A stretch of DNA of 64,000 bases from Profundibacter amoris (GCF_003544895.1 NZ_CP032125.1:2990001-3054000), one strand, 5' to 3'; counted from the first letter of the stretch, positions 41,766 through 51,185 are shown. Numbers and translations are program-made. Notes: generated by a model not told the origin, from the sequence alone.

Positions 41766-42575
41766 ATGAGCAAACTTCCGGGCGTGGTGGTAAACGGTGT
41801 GTCGGGCCGGATGGGTCAGATGCTGGTGAAACTGGTCAGTGAAAACAAGGCGATGCAACTGGTCGGCGCGTTAGAGCGGTCCGGCCATGAGTGGATCGGG
41901 CAGGACGTTGGTGTGGCAATGGGCGGGGCCGAATTAGGCGTGCTTGTCAGCGACAATCCGCTAGAAGTTATGGCCAAAGCCCAGGCGGTGATCGATTTCA
42001 CGGTGCCTGCGGCCACGGTGGCGATGGCGGAACTGGCCGCGCAGGCGCGCGCGGTGCATGTGATCGGCACCACGGGGTTGTCGGACGATGATCTGGCGAA
42101 AATCAAGGCCGCATCGCGTCATTCGGTGGTGGTGCGGGCGGGCAACATGAGCCTCGGGGTGAACCTGCTGGTACAACTGACCAAACAGGTCGCCGCCGCG
42201 CTGGATGCGGATTTCGACATCGAAATTGTCGAGGCCCATCACAGGCACAAGGTGGACGCGCCATCGGGCACCGCGCTGATGCTGGGCGAGGCCGCCGCCG
42301 ATGGGCGCGGGGTTTCTTTGGCCACGGTAAAGGACAGCGGGCGCGACGGGATCACCGGTGAACGCAAACGCGGGGACATCGGTTTTTCGGCCATTCGTGG
42401 CGGCGATATTGTGGGGGAACACGATGTGATTTTCGCCGGCGAAGGCGAGCGCATCGTGCTGCGCCACATGGCCACCGACCGCGCCATTTTCGCCCGAGGC
42501 GCGCTAAAGGCCGCGCTGTGGGGCCAAGGGCGCAAGCCCGGGGAATACAATATGCTGGATGTGCTGGGGTTGTAG
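41766..42575 (+). CDS. dapB: 4-hydroxy-tetrahydrodipicolinate reductase
   Basis: DapB makes tetrahydrodipicolinate in the lysine/meso-diaminopimelate pathway that feeds cell-wall synthesis. The 269-residue protein has the NAD(P)-binding [27 protein letters not shown], the catalytic signature [19 protein letters not shown] and the closing [23 protein letters not shown] 41766 is preceded by AGGAG. Length and motifs are complete. It is convergent with the small membrane-protein gene. Confidence 0.96.
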   Translation: MSKLPGVVVNGVSGRMGQMLVKLVSENKAMQLVGALERSGHEWIGQDVGVAMGGAELGVLVSDNPLEVMAKAQAVIDFTVPAATVAMAELAAQARAVHVIGTTGLSDDDLAKIKAASRHSVVVRAGNMSLGVNLLVQLTKQVAAALDADFDIEIVEAHHRHKVDAPSGTALMLGEAAADGRGVSLATVKDSGRDGITGERKRGDIGFSAIRGGDIVGEHDVIFAGEGERIVLRHMATDRAIFARGALKAALWGQGRKPGEYNMLDVLGL

Positions 42576-42584
42576 GAGCAGGAC

Positions 42585-42812
42585 CTACTTCCCTCGTTCC
42601 GCCAGTTTTCTGCGAACCCACCTGTAGTCCAGCATAATGACGGCCAGACCCAGCGGTATCATCCAGAACCCGAGAACCGGCAAAAAGCCGAAAAAACCGG
42701 CTATGACCAGAAACAGACCGGTTAGCGTTCGAATTCCCGGCGGGATATGTCTGTTAAACCAGCCAAGCAGCTTTTTGAATTTCTGCCGGATTTTGTAATC
42801 GGTCTGTTTCAA
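42585..42812 (-). CDS. Small membrane protein with two hydrophobic segments
   Basis: The approximately 75-residue product begins with a basic stretch (LKQTDYKIRQKFKKLLGWFNRHIPPGIRT), then has two adjacent hydrophobic spans (LTGLFLVIAGFFGFLPVLG, WMIPLGLAVIMLD) and a basic end. No domain is recognised beyond resemblance to short conserved membrane proteins. The only in-frame starts are TTG, at 42812 (TTGA overlap with the DUF1674 stop) or 42842. I prefer the former because the latter would read through the conserved C-terminus of the upstream gene in another frame. Confidence 0.6.
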   Translation of the reverse strand: MKQTDYKIRQKFKKLLGWFNRHIPPGIRTLTGLFLVIAGFFGFLPVLGFWMIPLGLAVIMLDYRWVRRKLAERGK

Positions 42813-42985
42813 AAATCCACCGCGATCCCCTTCTTTTCCCAATCGCCATAGCGCACAGGCTCCGGCCCGTCGCGGCCGCCCAGCTCTTTGGGCAGTTCGG
42901 CGGCTTTGGCCTTTTTGCGGCGCTCCTCGGCTTCCCTAAGGGCGCGTTGCGCGGCGGGGGGCAGGTCTTTGAGGCTGTCTGGCAT
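42809..42985 (-). CDS. DUF1674 / SDHAF4-like protein
   Basis: This tiny protein of about 58 residues ends with the DUF1674 signature GGRDGPEPVRYGDWEKKGIAVDF, seen in mitochondrial SDHAF4/Sdh8 and alphaproteobacterial homologues. The eukaryotic protein assists flavinylated SdhA during succinate dehydrogenase assembly; a like role here is inferred. The N-terminal half is a charged helix (REAEERRKKAKAAELPKEL). ATG 42983-42985 was chosen over longer readings. It is divergent from the RsmB-type gene and overlaps the small membrane-protein start. Confidence 0.8.
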   Translation of the reverse strand: MPDSLKDLPPAAQRALREAEERRKKAKAAELPKELGGRDGPEPVRYGDWEKKGIAVDF

Positions 42986-43057
42986 GGCTCGTCTCTTGTT
43001 CAGCTTGTCCCTATGATATAGGCCGAAACACAGGCATATCAACAAAGGAATACCCCC

Positions 43058-44320
43058 ATGTCCCAACCCGGTCTAAACCCGCGCCGTGCGGCGGTTCGAT
43101 TGCTGGACGGTGTATTGGGCAAGGGCGCGTTGCTGCCCGAACTGCTGGTGACCGGCGCGCTGGATAAACTGGACCCGTCCGAAAAGGCCCGCGCGCAGCG
43201 GCTGGCAATGGAAACCCTGCGCTGGATGGATCGGGCCGACCGGATGCTGGGGCCGTTCCTGCAACGCAAACCTGAATTGACTGTGCACAACGTGTTGCGC
43301 CTGTCGGTGGTCGAACTGTGCGTCGATGGCGCGGCGGCGCACGGGGTGGTGAATTCGGCGGTGTCGATGGTCAAGGCGGACAAGGTGCATCACCGGGCCT
43401 CGGGCATGGTCAACGCGGTGCTGCGCAAGATCGATGTTACGGCGTGGGATAAATTGCCGGAACCGCGCCTGCCAAAGTGGCTGCGCAAACCATTGGTGGC
43501 GGATTACGGCAAGAAAACAGTCGAGGCGATGGAGGCCAGCTTTGCCAACGGCGCACCACTGGATTTGACCCCCAAAGGGGACCCGGCACCGTTGGCCAAG
43601 GCAGTTGGCGGCACGGTGTTGCCGACCGGATCGGTGCGTGTGCTGGGGGCGGGTCAGGTCTCGGCCCTTGCCGGATATGAGGCGGGCGACTGGTGGGTGC
43701 AAGACGCCGCCGCCGCGATCCCAGCCAAGGTTTTGAATGCACAGGCGGGTGAACGCGTGCTGGACATGTGCGCCGCACCGGGGGGCAAAACCATGCAACT
43801 GGCCATGACGGGGGCCGATGTGGTGGCGATTGATGTCTCCAAAAAGCGGATGGTGCGGGTGCGCGAGAATCTGGAGCGCACGGGGCTGGATGCAACCCTG
43901 CGGGTCGTGGATGCGCTTGAGTGGCGCGAGGCGCTGTTTGACGCGATCCTGCTGGATGCGCCCTGCACCGCGACGGGCACAATTCGCCGGCACCCCGATT
44001 TGCCCCACGCCAAGGATGGGGCGGATTTCCCTACATTGTTTGCCTTGCAGGAACGGATGATTGACCACGCCCTTAGTCAACTAAAACCGGGCGGGCGGCT
44101 GGTATTTTGCACCTGTTCGCTGCTGCCGGACGAGGGCGAAATCCAGATCGAGGATGCCTTGAAGCGCCATGACGACATTACGGTCGAGCCGATCACCCTT
44201 GCGGGGCTTGATCCGGCATGGACCACCCCCGAAGGTGGCCTGCGCCTGCGCCCCGATTACTGGGCAGACACGGGCGGCATGGACGGGTTTTACATCGCCA
44301 TGATCAGAAAAACCGTCTAG
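43058..44320 (+). CDS. RsmB/NOP-family rRNA (cytosine-C5) methyltransferase
   Basis: This 420-residue protein has an N-terminal NusB-like helical region (about residues 1-135: LNPRRAAVRLLDGVLGKG; VHNVLRLSVVELCV) and a C-terminal Rossmann methyltransferase: VLDMCAAPGGKTMQLA (SAM binding), LDAPCTATGTIRRHPD (motif IV with Cys) and VFCTCSLLPDEGE (motif VI nucleophile). This architecture is that of RsmB, which methylates C967 of 16S rRNA. Its stop TAG is created by the TA target site plus the first G of a palindromic element. Confidence 0.9.
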   Translation: MSQPGLNPRRAAVRLLDGVLGKGALLPELLVTGALDKLDPSEKARAQRLAMETLRWMDRADRMLGPFLQRKPELTVHNVLRLSVVELCVDGAAAHGVVNSAVSMVKADKVHHRASGMVNAVLRKIDVTAWDKLPEPRLPKWLRKPLVADYGKKTVEAMEASFANGAPLDLTPKGDPAPLAKAVGGTVLPTGSVRVLGAGQVSALAGYEAGDWWVQDAAAAIPAKVLNAQAGERVLDMCAAPGGKTMQLAMTGADVVAIDVSKKRMVRVRENLERTGLDATLRVVDALEWREALFDAILLDAPCTATGTIRRHPDLPHAKDGADFPTLFALQERMIDHALSQLKPGGRLVFCTCSLLPDEGEIQIEDALKRHDDITVEPITLAGLDPAWTTPEGGLRLRPDYWADTGGMDGFYIAMIRKTV

Positions 44321-44430
44321 GGCGTGTCGCGTCTGATCGGTATCAGGCATTCATCCGGCAGGGCGAGGCAGCGCCTGCAACGCAGGTGCGTTCGCCTTGC
44401 CGGATGAATTCGATTTGGCGCGACATGCTT
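44320..44430. repeat. Palindromic MITE-like element, family B, copy 1 (TA-flanked)
   Basis: This 111-bp imperfect palindrome begins GGGCGTGTCGCGTCTGATC and ends GGCGCGACATGCTT, with terminal inverted repeats of about 24 bp. The stem includes ATTCATCCGGCAGGGCGA against TCGCCTTGCCGGATGAAT, and the apical hairpin is GCGCCTGC/GCAGGTGCG. It is flanked by TA at 44318-44319 and 44431-44432. It sits between the convergent RsmB-type and DMT genes and supplies part of both stop codons. A diverged copy lies at 57517-57628. Confidence 0.8.
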
Positions 44431-45344
44431 TAGCGCGGCTTGGTGACATTGCGCGTGGCGGTGCGCGCAATACCCAGTTGCCGTTCGCGCAGCACAATGG
44501 CCACGCCCGACAGGATGATCAGCGCAGCACCGGCCAGCATCGCCCATGTGGGCACCTCGCCAAAGGCGAAATAGCCGATCAGCAGAGACCAGATCATTGA
44601 TACATAGGTAAAGGGTGCCAGCGTGCCCGCATCGGAAAAGCGGTAGCTGCTGGTCAGCAATATCTGCCCGATCCCGCCAACCACGCCCGCGCCGATCAGG
44701 TAAAACCATTCCATCCCCACCGGCCAGACCCAGCCAAAGGGCAGCGAAAACAGCGACAGAACCATCGACGTCATCGAGAAGAAAAACACGATGGCCGCGG
44801 TTTTCTCGACCCCGGCCATGCGTTTGATAGCGATCTGTGCAAAGGCGGCAAATCCGGCCGAGGCCAGCACCATCCCCGCCCCGATCAATTCCCGCTGCCC
44901 CGCACCGGCAAAGCCGGCATCAAAGCGCGGCCACAGGATGATCAGCACCCCGACCAGACCCGCCAAAACTGCCGCCAGACGCACCATGCGGATGCGTTCG
45001 CCCAGCAGGATGGCCGCAAATATCACGATCATAATCGGGGTGATGAAACGCAGGGCCGTGACCTCGGGCAGGGGCAGGAATTTCAGACCGGCAAAGCCCA
45101 GCCCCATGGCTAGCGTCCCCGCCACGCTGCGGTAGATATGGCCACGATAGTTTTGTGTATGCAGCCCGTGCCTCAGATCCCCGCGCATCGCCAGCCAGAT
45201 CAGGATGATCGGCAGCGCGCAGGCAGACCGGAAAAACACAGCCTCGCCGGCGGGCACCCGTCCGGCGGCTTTGACAAAAGCGGACATCACGGAAAACACC
45301 GTCACCGCCAGCACGATCAGCAATATGCCGCGGGCGGGCCTCAT
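44430..45344 (-). CDS. DMT-superfamily (EamA) transporter
   Basis: This 304-residue inner-membrane protein has about ten hydrophobic segments in two EamA repeats. The first begins [23 protein letters not shown] and carries [18 protein letters not shown]. The second starts near [23 protein letters not shown] and ends with a pathway-typical [22 protein letters not shown]. Such proteins export metabolites or amino acids; the substrate is unknown. Its ATG overlaps the queG stop. Its own stop TAA is completed by the palindromic element. Confidence 0.9.
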   Translation of the reverse strand: MRPARGILLIVLAVTVFSVMSAFVKAAGRVPAGEAVFFRSACALPIILIWLAMRGDLRHGLHTQNYRGHIYRSVAGTLAMGLGFAGLKFLPLPEVTALRFITPIMIVIFAAILLGERIRMVRLAAVLAGLVGVLIILWPRFDAGFAGAGQRELIGAGMVLASAGFAAFAQIAIKRMAGVEKTAAIVFFFSMTSMVLSLFSLPFGWVWPVGMEWFYLIGAGVVGGIGQILLTSSYRFSDAGTLAPFTYVSMIWSLLIGYFAFGEVPTWAMLAGAALIILSGVAIVLRERQLGIARTATRNVTKPR

Positions 45345-46378
45345 GCCGATAGCCGCGCAACGGCCCAGCGGGCAGCGTCGGCAACCATTTCTTCATCGTC
45401 ATTCACCAGCCCCGCCGCGACCTGGCGCAGGGTGGGATCACCGGAATTGCCGATCGCATACAGAACATTGCGCACAAAGCGCGCCCGTTTCATCCGCTTG
45501 ACCGGACTGCCGGAAAATTTTTCACGAAAGGCGGTATCGTCCAGCACCGCCAGTTCCGCCAGCTTTGGCGCCAGCAGTTCGTCGCGGGCGACATAGCGCA
45601 TCTCGCGGGCCTCGGCGGCGAATTTATTCCACGGGCAAGCGGCAAGGCAATCGTCGCAGCCATAGATGCGGTTGCCCAGTGCGGCGCGAAATTCCTCGTC
45701 CACCGGTCCCCAGTGTTCGATCGTCAGATAGGATATGCAGCGCCGCGCATCCAGTTGGTAGGGCGCGGGAAACGCATCGGTGGGGCAGGCATCCAGACAG
45801 GCGGTGCAACTGCCGCAGGTCTCGCTGGCCCGCCCGTCAACGGGCAGCTCAATGGTAGTAAAGATCGACCCCAGAAAGAACCAGCTTCCCAGATCGCGCC
45901 CGACCAGATTGGTGTGCTTGCCCTGCCAGCCCAGCCCCGCCGCCGCCGCCAGCGGTTTTTCCATCACCGGGGCTGTATCGACGAACACCTTGATCTGTGC
46001 CTCGGGTTCCTGTTCCAGCAACCAGCGCCCGACCCGTTTCAGCCGTTTCTTGACAATATCGTGGTAGTCGCGGTTCTGCGCATAAACCGAAATCGCCCCC
46101 CTGTCCGGCATCCCGACCACCTGCATCGGGTCGTGGTCCGGCGTATAGGCTTCGGCCAGCATGATCACCGATTTCGCCTCGGGCCACAGTTCCGCCGGAT
46201 CACCGCGCCAGTTCATCCGCTCGGCCATCCAGCGCATCTGGCCGTGGCGCCCTTCCTTGACATAGGTTTTCAGGCGCTCGGCAATTTGCGGCACGTCCCA
46301 CGGGCGGCAGATGCCTGCCTTGGAAAACCCTTCCCTCAGGGCGAAATCAACCAGCCGCGCCTTTAGGCCCGCCGTCAA
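45341..46378 (-). CDS. queG: Epoxyqueuosine reductase
   Basis: QueG reduces epoxyqueuosine to queuosine in tRNA, using cobalamin and two [4Fe-4S] clusters. The approximately 345-residue protein has the ferredoxin-like cysteine sets [12 protein letters not shown] and CDDCLAACP, plus [28 protein letters not shown] and [14 protein letters not shown], family hallmarks. Translation most likely starts at TTG 46378, overlapping the GST stop (TTGA). Longer upstream readings run through the GST gene in another frame. The DMT gene overlaps its end. Confidence 0.93.
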   Translation of the reverse strand: MTAGLKARLVDFALREGFSKAGICRPWDVPQIAERLKTYVKEGRHGQMRWMAERMNWRGDPAELWPEAKSVIMLAEAYTPDHDPMQVVGMPDRGAISVYAQNRDYHDIVKKRLKRVGRWLLEQEPEAQIKVFVDTAPVMEKPLAAAAGLGWQGKHTNLVGRDLGSWFFLGSIFTTIELPVDGRASETCGSCTACLDACPTDAFPAPYQLDARRCISYLTIEHWGPVDEEFRAALGNRIYGCDDCLAACPWNKFAAEAREMRYVARDELLAPKLAELAVLDDTAFREKFSGSPVKRMKRARFVRNVLYAIGNSGDPTLRQVAAGLVNDDEEMVADAARWAVARLSA

Positions 46379-47040
46379 AAATCCAGATCCGCATAATGGG
46401 CAGGCGGCGGGAAACCCGGCACCTGATCGGCCAGAATGGACCGGAACGCGGGGCGTGATTTGATCTTGGCATACCATTCGCGCACGTTTGCGTTTCGGTT
46501 CCAGTCCACATCCGAAATGTAATCCAGTGACGACAGATGCGCGGCGGCGGCGAAATCGGCCAGCGTCATTTGCCCGCCTGCCAGCCAGCGGCGCTGATCC
46601 AGCAACCAGCCCATATAATCCAGATGGAATTTGATCTTTTTCGCACCGGCCTTGATGTTCTTGCTGTCCGGATACCCCTGCCCCATCACCTTTTTGTTCA
46701 CCCGCTCATACAGCAGATTGGCGGTGACCTCGTGGTGGAATTTATCGTCAAACCAGCTGACCAGACGCCGCACCTCGTAACGCTGTTTGGGGTCTTTGGG
46801 CAGCAGGGAAGGTTCGGGGTATGCCTCTTCCAGATATTCGCAAATCGGGGCGGATTCGGCCATTGTCATGCCGTCCATTTTCAGCACCGGCACCTTGCCC
46901 GCCGGATTGCGACGCAGGAAATCCGGGTCTTGCTCCCAGTATTTCTCCTCGACCAGTTCGACCTCGATCTTCTTTTCCGCCAAGGACAGGCGCACCTTGC
47001 GGCAATAGGGGGACAGCGGGACGTGGAAAAGTCGGTTCAT
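46375..47040 (-). CDS. Glutathione S-transferase family protein
   Basis: This 221-residue protein has a thioredoxin-like N-terminal domain: [20 protein letters not shown] with SPYCRK at the position of the catalytic Ser/Cys, NPAGKVPVL (cis-Pro) and the glutathione-gripping [14 protein letters not shown] helical C-terminal domain ends with a typical [20 protein letters not shown] 47040 fits the fold better than the slightly longer reading. It is the first gene of a GST-queG-DMT group joined by overlaps. Substrate unknown. Confidence 0.9.
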   Translation of the reverse strand: MNRLFHVPLSPYCRKVRLSLAEKKIEVELVEEKYWEQDPDFLRRNPAGKVPVLKMDGMTMAESAPICEYLEEAYPEPSLLPKDPKQRYEVRRLVSWFDDKFHHEVTANLLYERVNKKVMGQGYPDSKNIKAGAKKIKFHLDYMGWLLDQRRWLAGGQMTLADFAAAAHLSSLDYISDVDWNRNANVREWYAKIKSRPAFRSILADQVPGFPPPAHYADLDF

Positions 47041-47093
47041 TGCAAATACCACTCGGTTTTTTCTTTTGTATTAGCCGTGATTGGCCCCGCATA

Positions 47094-47846
47094 TCAACCT
47101 TCGAAACAGGCCGAACGCCCATCCGCGCGGATGGTCGCCGCCCCGCTGATGATCGCGCGGGTGCGTTTGCGGATAAAAGAGGTGGGTTTAGACGCCGAGC
47201 GCCCCTTGGGGTTGGGCAGCACAGCGGCAAGACGCGCGGCCTGTGTCGGGGTCAGGTCTTCGGGGCCAACGCCAAAGTAATGCCGCGCCGCCGCCTCCAC
47301 CCCGAATACGCCTTCGTCAAACTCGGCCACGTTCAGGTATACCTCGAGTATCCGGCGCTTGGTCCAGATTGCCTCGACCAGCGGAGTCATCAAGGCTTCG
47401 AGCGCCTTGCGGGTCCAGCTTCGGCCCTGCCACAGGTAGGTGTTTTTCACCACCTGCTGGCTGATGGTTGATGCGCCACGGTTGCCGCCGGAATCAATCG
47501 CCGCACGGATCGCCGCCATGTCAAAGCCCCAGTGGTTACAGAAATTCGCATCTTCGGCCGCCACGACCGAGCGCGCCATAACAGGCGCGATTTCCTCGAT
47601 CGGCACCCACATGCGGTCCACCCCGTCCAGACGGCGGGCTTCGGACCAGATGTAGGGGGTGGTTGGCGGGTTCACAAAGGCATAAAAAACCACGGCCAGA
47701 AACGTTAACGCGGCAAACACCAGACCGGCGCGAAACGCCCATTTCATCACCCATCGAAACGGGCGAAAACGCCGCTTTTTCTCGGGCGCATCCTTCTTCG
47801 GCTTTTTCTTGGCCGCGGGTTTCTTTTTTACTGTTTTCTTAGCCAC
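47094..47846 (-). CDS. mtgA: Monofunctional biosynthetic peptidoglycan transglycosylase
   Basis: MtgA polymerises lipid II glycan strands in the periplasm. The 250-residue protein has a lysine-rich cytoplasmic start (KKTVKKKPAAKKKPKK), one membrane anchor (about residues 35-55) and a GT51 domain: VVAAEDANFCNHWGFDMAAI with the catalytic Glu, NRGASTISQQVVKNTYLW, KRRILEVYLNVAEFDEGVFGVEAAARHYFG. The start is GTG 47844-47846; there is no ATG nearby. It lies between the GST gene and the molybdopterin genes on the same strand. Confidence 0.94.
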   Translation of the reverse strand: MAKKTVKKKPAAKKKPKKDAPEKKRRFRPFRWVMKWAFRAGLVFAALTFLAVVFYAFVNPPTTPYIWSEARRLDGVDRMWVPIEEIAPVMARSVVAAEDANFCNHWGFDMAAIRAAIDSGGNRGASTISQQVVKNTYLWQGRSWTRKALEALMTPLVEAIWTKRRILEVYLNVAEFDEGVFGVEAAARHYFGVGPEDLTPTQAARLAAVLPNPKGRSASKPTSFIRKRTRAIISGAATIRADGRSACFEG

Positions 47847-47893
47847 AGGAAACCATAGCCGCCGGATGTTGGACGGGGCAAGCCCCGTTCAGG

Positions 47894-49681
47894 TTAATCG
47901 GCAATACCAAGGCTGCCGTATGGCAAAAAGCGCACCATGTCGCCTTCGTTCACGGTCAGCGCGCCATCGGGCAATTCCACCAGACCATTGGCCCATGCCA
48001 GCCCCGAAATCCGGCCCGAGCCTTCAGATTTGAACATCTCGACCCGTCCGTCCGCGCCCACCCGCGCCCGCAGGTATTCGCGCCGGCCCGGCTTTTTGGA
48101 TTTGCTGAAGGCGGCAGGCACCATGAACGCTTGCGGCGTGATCCAGCCTGCACCGGATAGCGCCGACAGGGAAGGGCGTGCGAAAATAGCTGCGGTGACA
48201 AAGGCCGCGACAGGGTTGCCCGGCAGGCCGAACACCGGCACCCCGTGCCACATGCCCAGCGCCAAGGGCCGGCCCGGTTTTAACGCAATGCGCCACGCCT
48301 CAAGCGCGCCTTCTTCTTTCAACAGGGCGGAAACGTGGTCCTCGTCCCCCGCCGAGGCCCCGCCCGAGGTAAGGATCACATCCACCTTTTCGTGGGCGCT
48401 ATCCAGACAGGATTTCAACAGCGCGCGGTCATCGTTCACATGGCCCAGATCAACGGCTTCATGCCCCCAGTCGGTTGCCAGCGCCAACAGCATCGGGCGG
48501 TTGGCGTCATAGGTTTTGCCCTTGGGCGAAGCACCGCCATCGGCGGGCACGATTTCATCCCCCGTGGACAGAACCCCGACCCGCAGGCGTTTATAGACCG
48601 TCACTTTGGCCACACCCAGACCGGTCAGCAGGGCCAGATCGGGGCTGCGCAACCTGTGACCGGCAGGCAGGGCCAATTGCCCCGCCTTAACATCCTCGCC
48701 CGCCTTGCGGGTGTTGGCGTTGGGCTTGACTGGTCCCTGAAAAGCGACATGCCCGTCCTGCACGTTCACGTCCTCTTGCATCACCACGGTATCGACCCCT
48801 TCGGGGATCAGGGCGCCGGTCAGGATGCGGATGGCATGGCCCGCTGGCACCACGCCTTCAAACGGCTCTCCGGCGGCCGCGCGGCCATCCACCAATGGCA
48901 GAACCTGCGGGCCGTCTGCGATACCGGCATGGGCAAAACCGTATCCATCCACCGCCGAATTGGCCCCGGGCGGGTTCGAGCGCAGCGCCATCTGGTCCAC
49001 CGCCAGCACACTGCCAGCGGCATCAGGCACGGCGATTTCCTCGGTGCCGACAACCGGCCCCAGACGGGATTTCAGATGTGCCAGCGCGTCATCCACCGGC
49101 ATCCACTCCACACCGGGCGGCAGGGCGAAACAGTCGTCCTTCATCACCGGCGCGGCGATGTCGGGCGTGTTTTCGGCAGATTTGGCCACCAGCCCCGTTT
49201 CCTGCAAAATAAACTCGGCAATCGCCACCGTATCGTCCAGATCAAACACCGGCACCGGCACCTCTTGCGGCCCGTTATCGCTGGCCACCGCACGCACGGT
49301 TTCATCCTCAAGCGCCAATAACGGTTGACCCGTAGCCTTGCGGTTGGCCTCGATCTTGGGGTGATCATCGCGCTTGTAGCCCTCGATCAGCACCAGATCA
49401 TTGGGCGACAGATGCGCCAGCAATTGCTCCAGCGTCGGTTCATCCTGACCGCGCAATTCATGCATCAAAGCCCAGCGCTGACGCGAGGCCAACAGCACCT
49501 CGGTCGCGCCCGCCTCGCGGTGGCGATAGCTGTCTTTGCCCTGATGATCGACATCAAAACTGTGGTGCGCGTGTTTCAGTGTGGCCACGGTGAACCCGCG
49601 CGACGTGATCTCGGCCACCAGCCGTTCCATCAGTCCGGTTTTGCCCGAATTCTTCCAGCCAACGACCCCGAAAACCCTCAT
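47894..49681 (-). CDS. MobB-MoeA fusion: Mo-cofactor guanylation adaptor and molybdopterin molybdotransferase
   Basis: The 595-residue protein joins two Moco-biosynthesis functions. Residues 1 to about 165 are MobB: P-loop GVVGWKNSGKTGLMERLV, TLKHAHHSFDVDHQGKDSYRH and LVLIEGYKRDDHPKIE. From about residue 185 it is MoeA, with NPPGANSAVDGYGFA, GVVPAGHAIRILTGALIPEGVDTVV, GVLSTGDEIVPAD, and TSGGASAGDEDHVS. MoeA inserts molybdate into adenylated molybdopterin, and MobB assists formation of the guanine dinucleotide. It overlaps mobA by 4 bp, so fdhD-mobA-mobB/moeA form one translationally coupled operon. Confidence 0.94.
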   Translation of the reverse strand: MRVFGVVGWKNSGKTGLMERLVAEITSRGFTVATLKHAHHSFDVDHQGKDSYRHREAGATEVLLASRQRWALMHELRGQDEPTLEQLLAHLSPNDLVLIEGYKRDDHPKIEANRKATGQPLLALEDETVRAVASDNGPQEVPVPVFDLDDTVAIAEFILQETGLVAKSAENTPDIAAPVMKDDCFALPPGVEWMPVDDALAHLKSRLGPVVGTEEIAVPDAAGSVLAVDQMALRSNPPGANSAVDGYGFAHAGIADGPQVLPLVDGRAAAGEPFEGVVPAGHAIRILTGALIPEGVDTVVMQEDVNVQDGHVAFQGPVKPNANTRKAGEDVKAGQLALPAGHRLRSPDLALLTGLGVAKVTVYKRLRVGVLSTGDEIVPADGGASPKGKTYDANRPMLLALATDWGHEAVDLGHVNDDRALLKSCLDSAHEKVDVILTSGGASAGDEDHVSALLKEEGALEAWRIALKPGRPLALGMWHGVPVFGLPGNPVAAFVTAAIFARPSLSALSGAGWITPQAFMVPAAFSKSKKPGRREYLRARVGADGRVEMFKSEGSGRISGLAWANGLVELPDGALTVNEGDMVRFLPYGSLGIAD

Positions 49682-50301
49682 GCCTTTTCCCCTGTCAGCA
49701 ATTCTTCTGCCCGTGTCATATCCTCGGGCGTGTTGACGTTAAAGAAAGGATCGAACCCCTGCACCGCAAACGGCGCTAATGCCGCACCCTGGCTGTCGGT
49801 CCATTGCACGATCTTGCGCACCCCGTCGGTCAGCGCAGCCCGCAGATCATCGCGCAGGGCAACCGGCCACAGGCCGAAGGTCGGCTGGCGCAACATCCCG
49901 CGTTTGGGGTGCGGGGTGGCAGCCAGTGCGATCGGCACACCTTCGGTTTCGGCGGCCAGTTGCAGGCGTGGCACCAGATCGGCGGGGAAAAACGGTGTGT
50001 CGGCGGCGGCGGTGACGATATGGTCCGCCCCCTGCTCTGCCGCCCAGTCCAGACCGGCCAGAACCCCCGCCAAAGGCCCCGCGAAGCCTTCGATACTGTC
50101 GGCCACCACCGGCAGACCGTATTCAGCGAACCGCCCCGCATCACCATTGGCATTGATCGCCAGACCCGCCACTTGCGGCTCCAGCCGTTCAATCACCCGC
50201 GACAGCAGGCTTTGGCCACCCAGCATCAGCATGCCCTTGTCGCCACCGCCCATGCGCCGCGCCAAACCGCCTGCCAGTATCACACCTAAAGGAGCCTTCA
50301 T
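49678..50301 (-). CDS. mobA: Molybdenum cofactor guanylyltransferase
   Basis: MobA links GMP to molybdenum-molybdopterin, giving the bis-MGD form used by DMSO-reductase-family enzymes such as formate dehydrogenase. The 207-residue protein begins GVILAGGLARRMGGGDKGMLMLGG (the nucleotide-binding LAGGxxxRMGxxDK pattern) and has TAAADTPFFPADLVPRL with a metal-binding Asp, and FFNVNTPEDM near the C-terminus. Its ATG overlaps the fdhD stop, and its stop overlaps the fusion gene downstream. Confidence 0.95.
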   Translation of the reverse strand: MKAPLGVILAGGLARRMGGGDKGMLMLGGQSLLSRVIERLEPQVAGLAINANGDAGRFAEYGLPVVADSIEGFAGPLAGVLAGLDWAAEQGADHIVTAAADTPFFPADLVPRLQLAAETEGVPIALAATPHPKRGMLRQPTFGLWPVALRDDLRAALTDGVRKIVQWTDSQGAALAPFAVQGFDPFFNVNTPEDMTRAEELLTGEKA

Positions 50302-51185
50302 CCCTGATACGCCCCCTTGCGACGATGTTTCTTGTCCTCGTCCGGCACCAATGAGGGGTCAGCATCGCGCACCAGCCGTTCGGCCCCCGCAAGGCACTGG
50401 AACCGCCGCCCGCGCATCCGCCCGATCAGCGTCAAGCCGACCTGATTGGCAATTTCCACCCCCCAGGCGGTAAAGCCCGAACGCGAGGCCAGAACCGGTA
50501 TTCCCATCATCGCGGTTTTGATCACCATCTCGCTGGTCAACCGGCCCGTGGTATACAGAATCTTGTCCGCCGCCGTAGCGTTATTGGACAGCATCCAGCC
50601 TGCCGCCTTGTCCACCGCGTTATGGCGCCCCACGTCCTCCATATAGACCAACGGGCGGTCACGCTGACACAGCACCGTGCCGTGCAGCGCGCCGGCGGTC
50701 AGATACAGGCTTGGTGTGCGGTTGATCTTGTCCGACAGGGCATAGAGCCAGGATGTGCGCAGTTCCGCATCGGGCAGTTTCACCCCCGCCAGCCCCTCCA
50801 TCATGTCGCCAAACACAGTGCCCACGGCACAGCCCGAGGTGCGGGTCTTGCGGGCCAGTTTATCCTCGTAATCGGTTTCAACAGCAGTGCGCACGACAAC
50901 GGTTTCCAGCTCCTCGTCGAAATCGACGCCGGTGATTTCCTCGTCCTCCGCCAGCATTCCCTGATTGCGCAGAAATCCCAGCGCCAGATATTCGGGATAG
51001 TCGCCGATGGTCATGGCCGTGACGATCTCGCGTTTGTTCAGGAAAATGGTCAGCGGGCGTTCCTCGATCACGCGCACCTCCTGGCTCTGACCCAGATGGT
51101 CCACCGCCGGCACCGCACGGGTCAGCCGCGCGGCTCCGGGATCGGGCGCGATCAGATATTCCGCCAGATGATCGTTGTTCGCCAT
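50298..51185 (-). CDS. fdhD: Formate dehydrogenase accessory sulfurtransferase FdhD
   Basis: FdhD passes sulfur from IscS to the molybdenum cofactor of formate dehydrogenase. The 295-residue protein has VIEERPLTIFLNKREIVTAM, DYPEYLALGFLRNQGML, the cysteine loop KTRTSGCAVGTVF, and the C-terminal VYMEDVGRHNAVDKAAGWML and LTSEMVIKTAMMGIPVLASRS. ATG 51185 is 8 nt from a GGGGG ribosome-binding stretch; ATG 51191 is also possible. No formate dehydrogenase subunits are in the window. It is divergent from azlC. Confidence 0.94.
   Translation of the reverse strand: MANNDHLAEYLIAPDPGAARLTRAVPAVDHLGQSQEVRVIEERPLTIFLNKREIVTAMTIGDYPEYLALGFLRNQGMLAEDEEITGVDFDEELETVVVRTAVETDYEDKLARKTRTSGCAVGTVFGDMMEGLAGVKLPDAELRTSWLYALSDKINRTPSLYLTAGALHGTVLCQRDRPLVYMEDVGRHNAVDKAAGWMLSNNATAADKILYTTGRLTSEMVIKTAMMGIPVLASRSGFTAWGVEIANQVGLTLIGRMRGRRFQCLAGAERLVRDADPSLVPDEDKKHRRKGAYQG

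Noticed and set aside
42585-42600. The GTAGG...CCTAC hairpin after dapB as a terminator.
   Set aside because: The stem is only five pairs and no T-tract follows.
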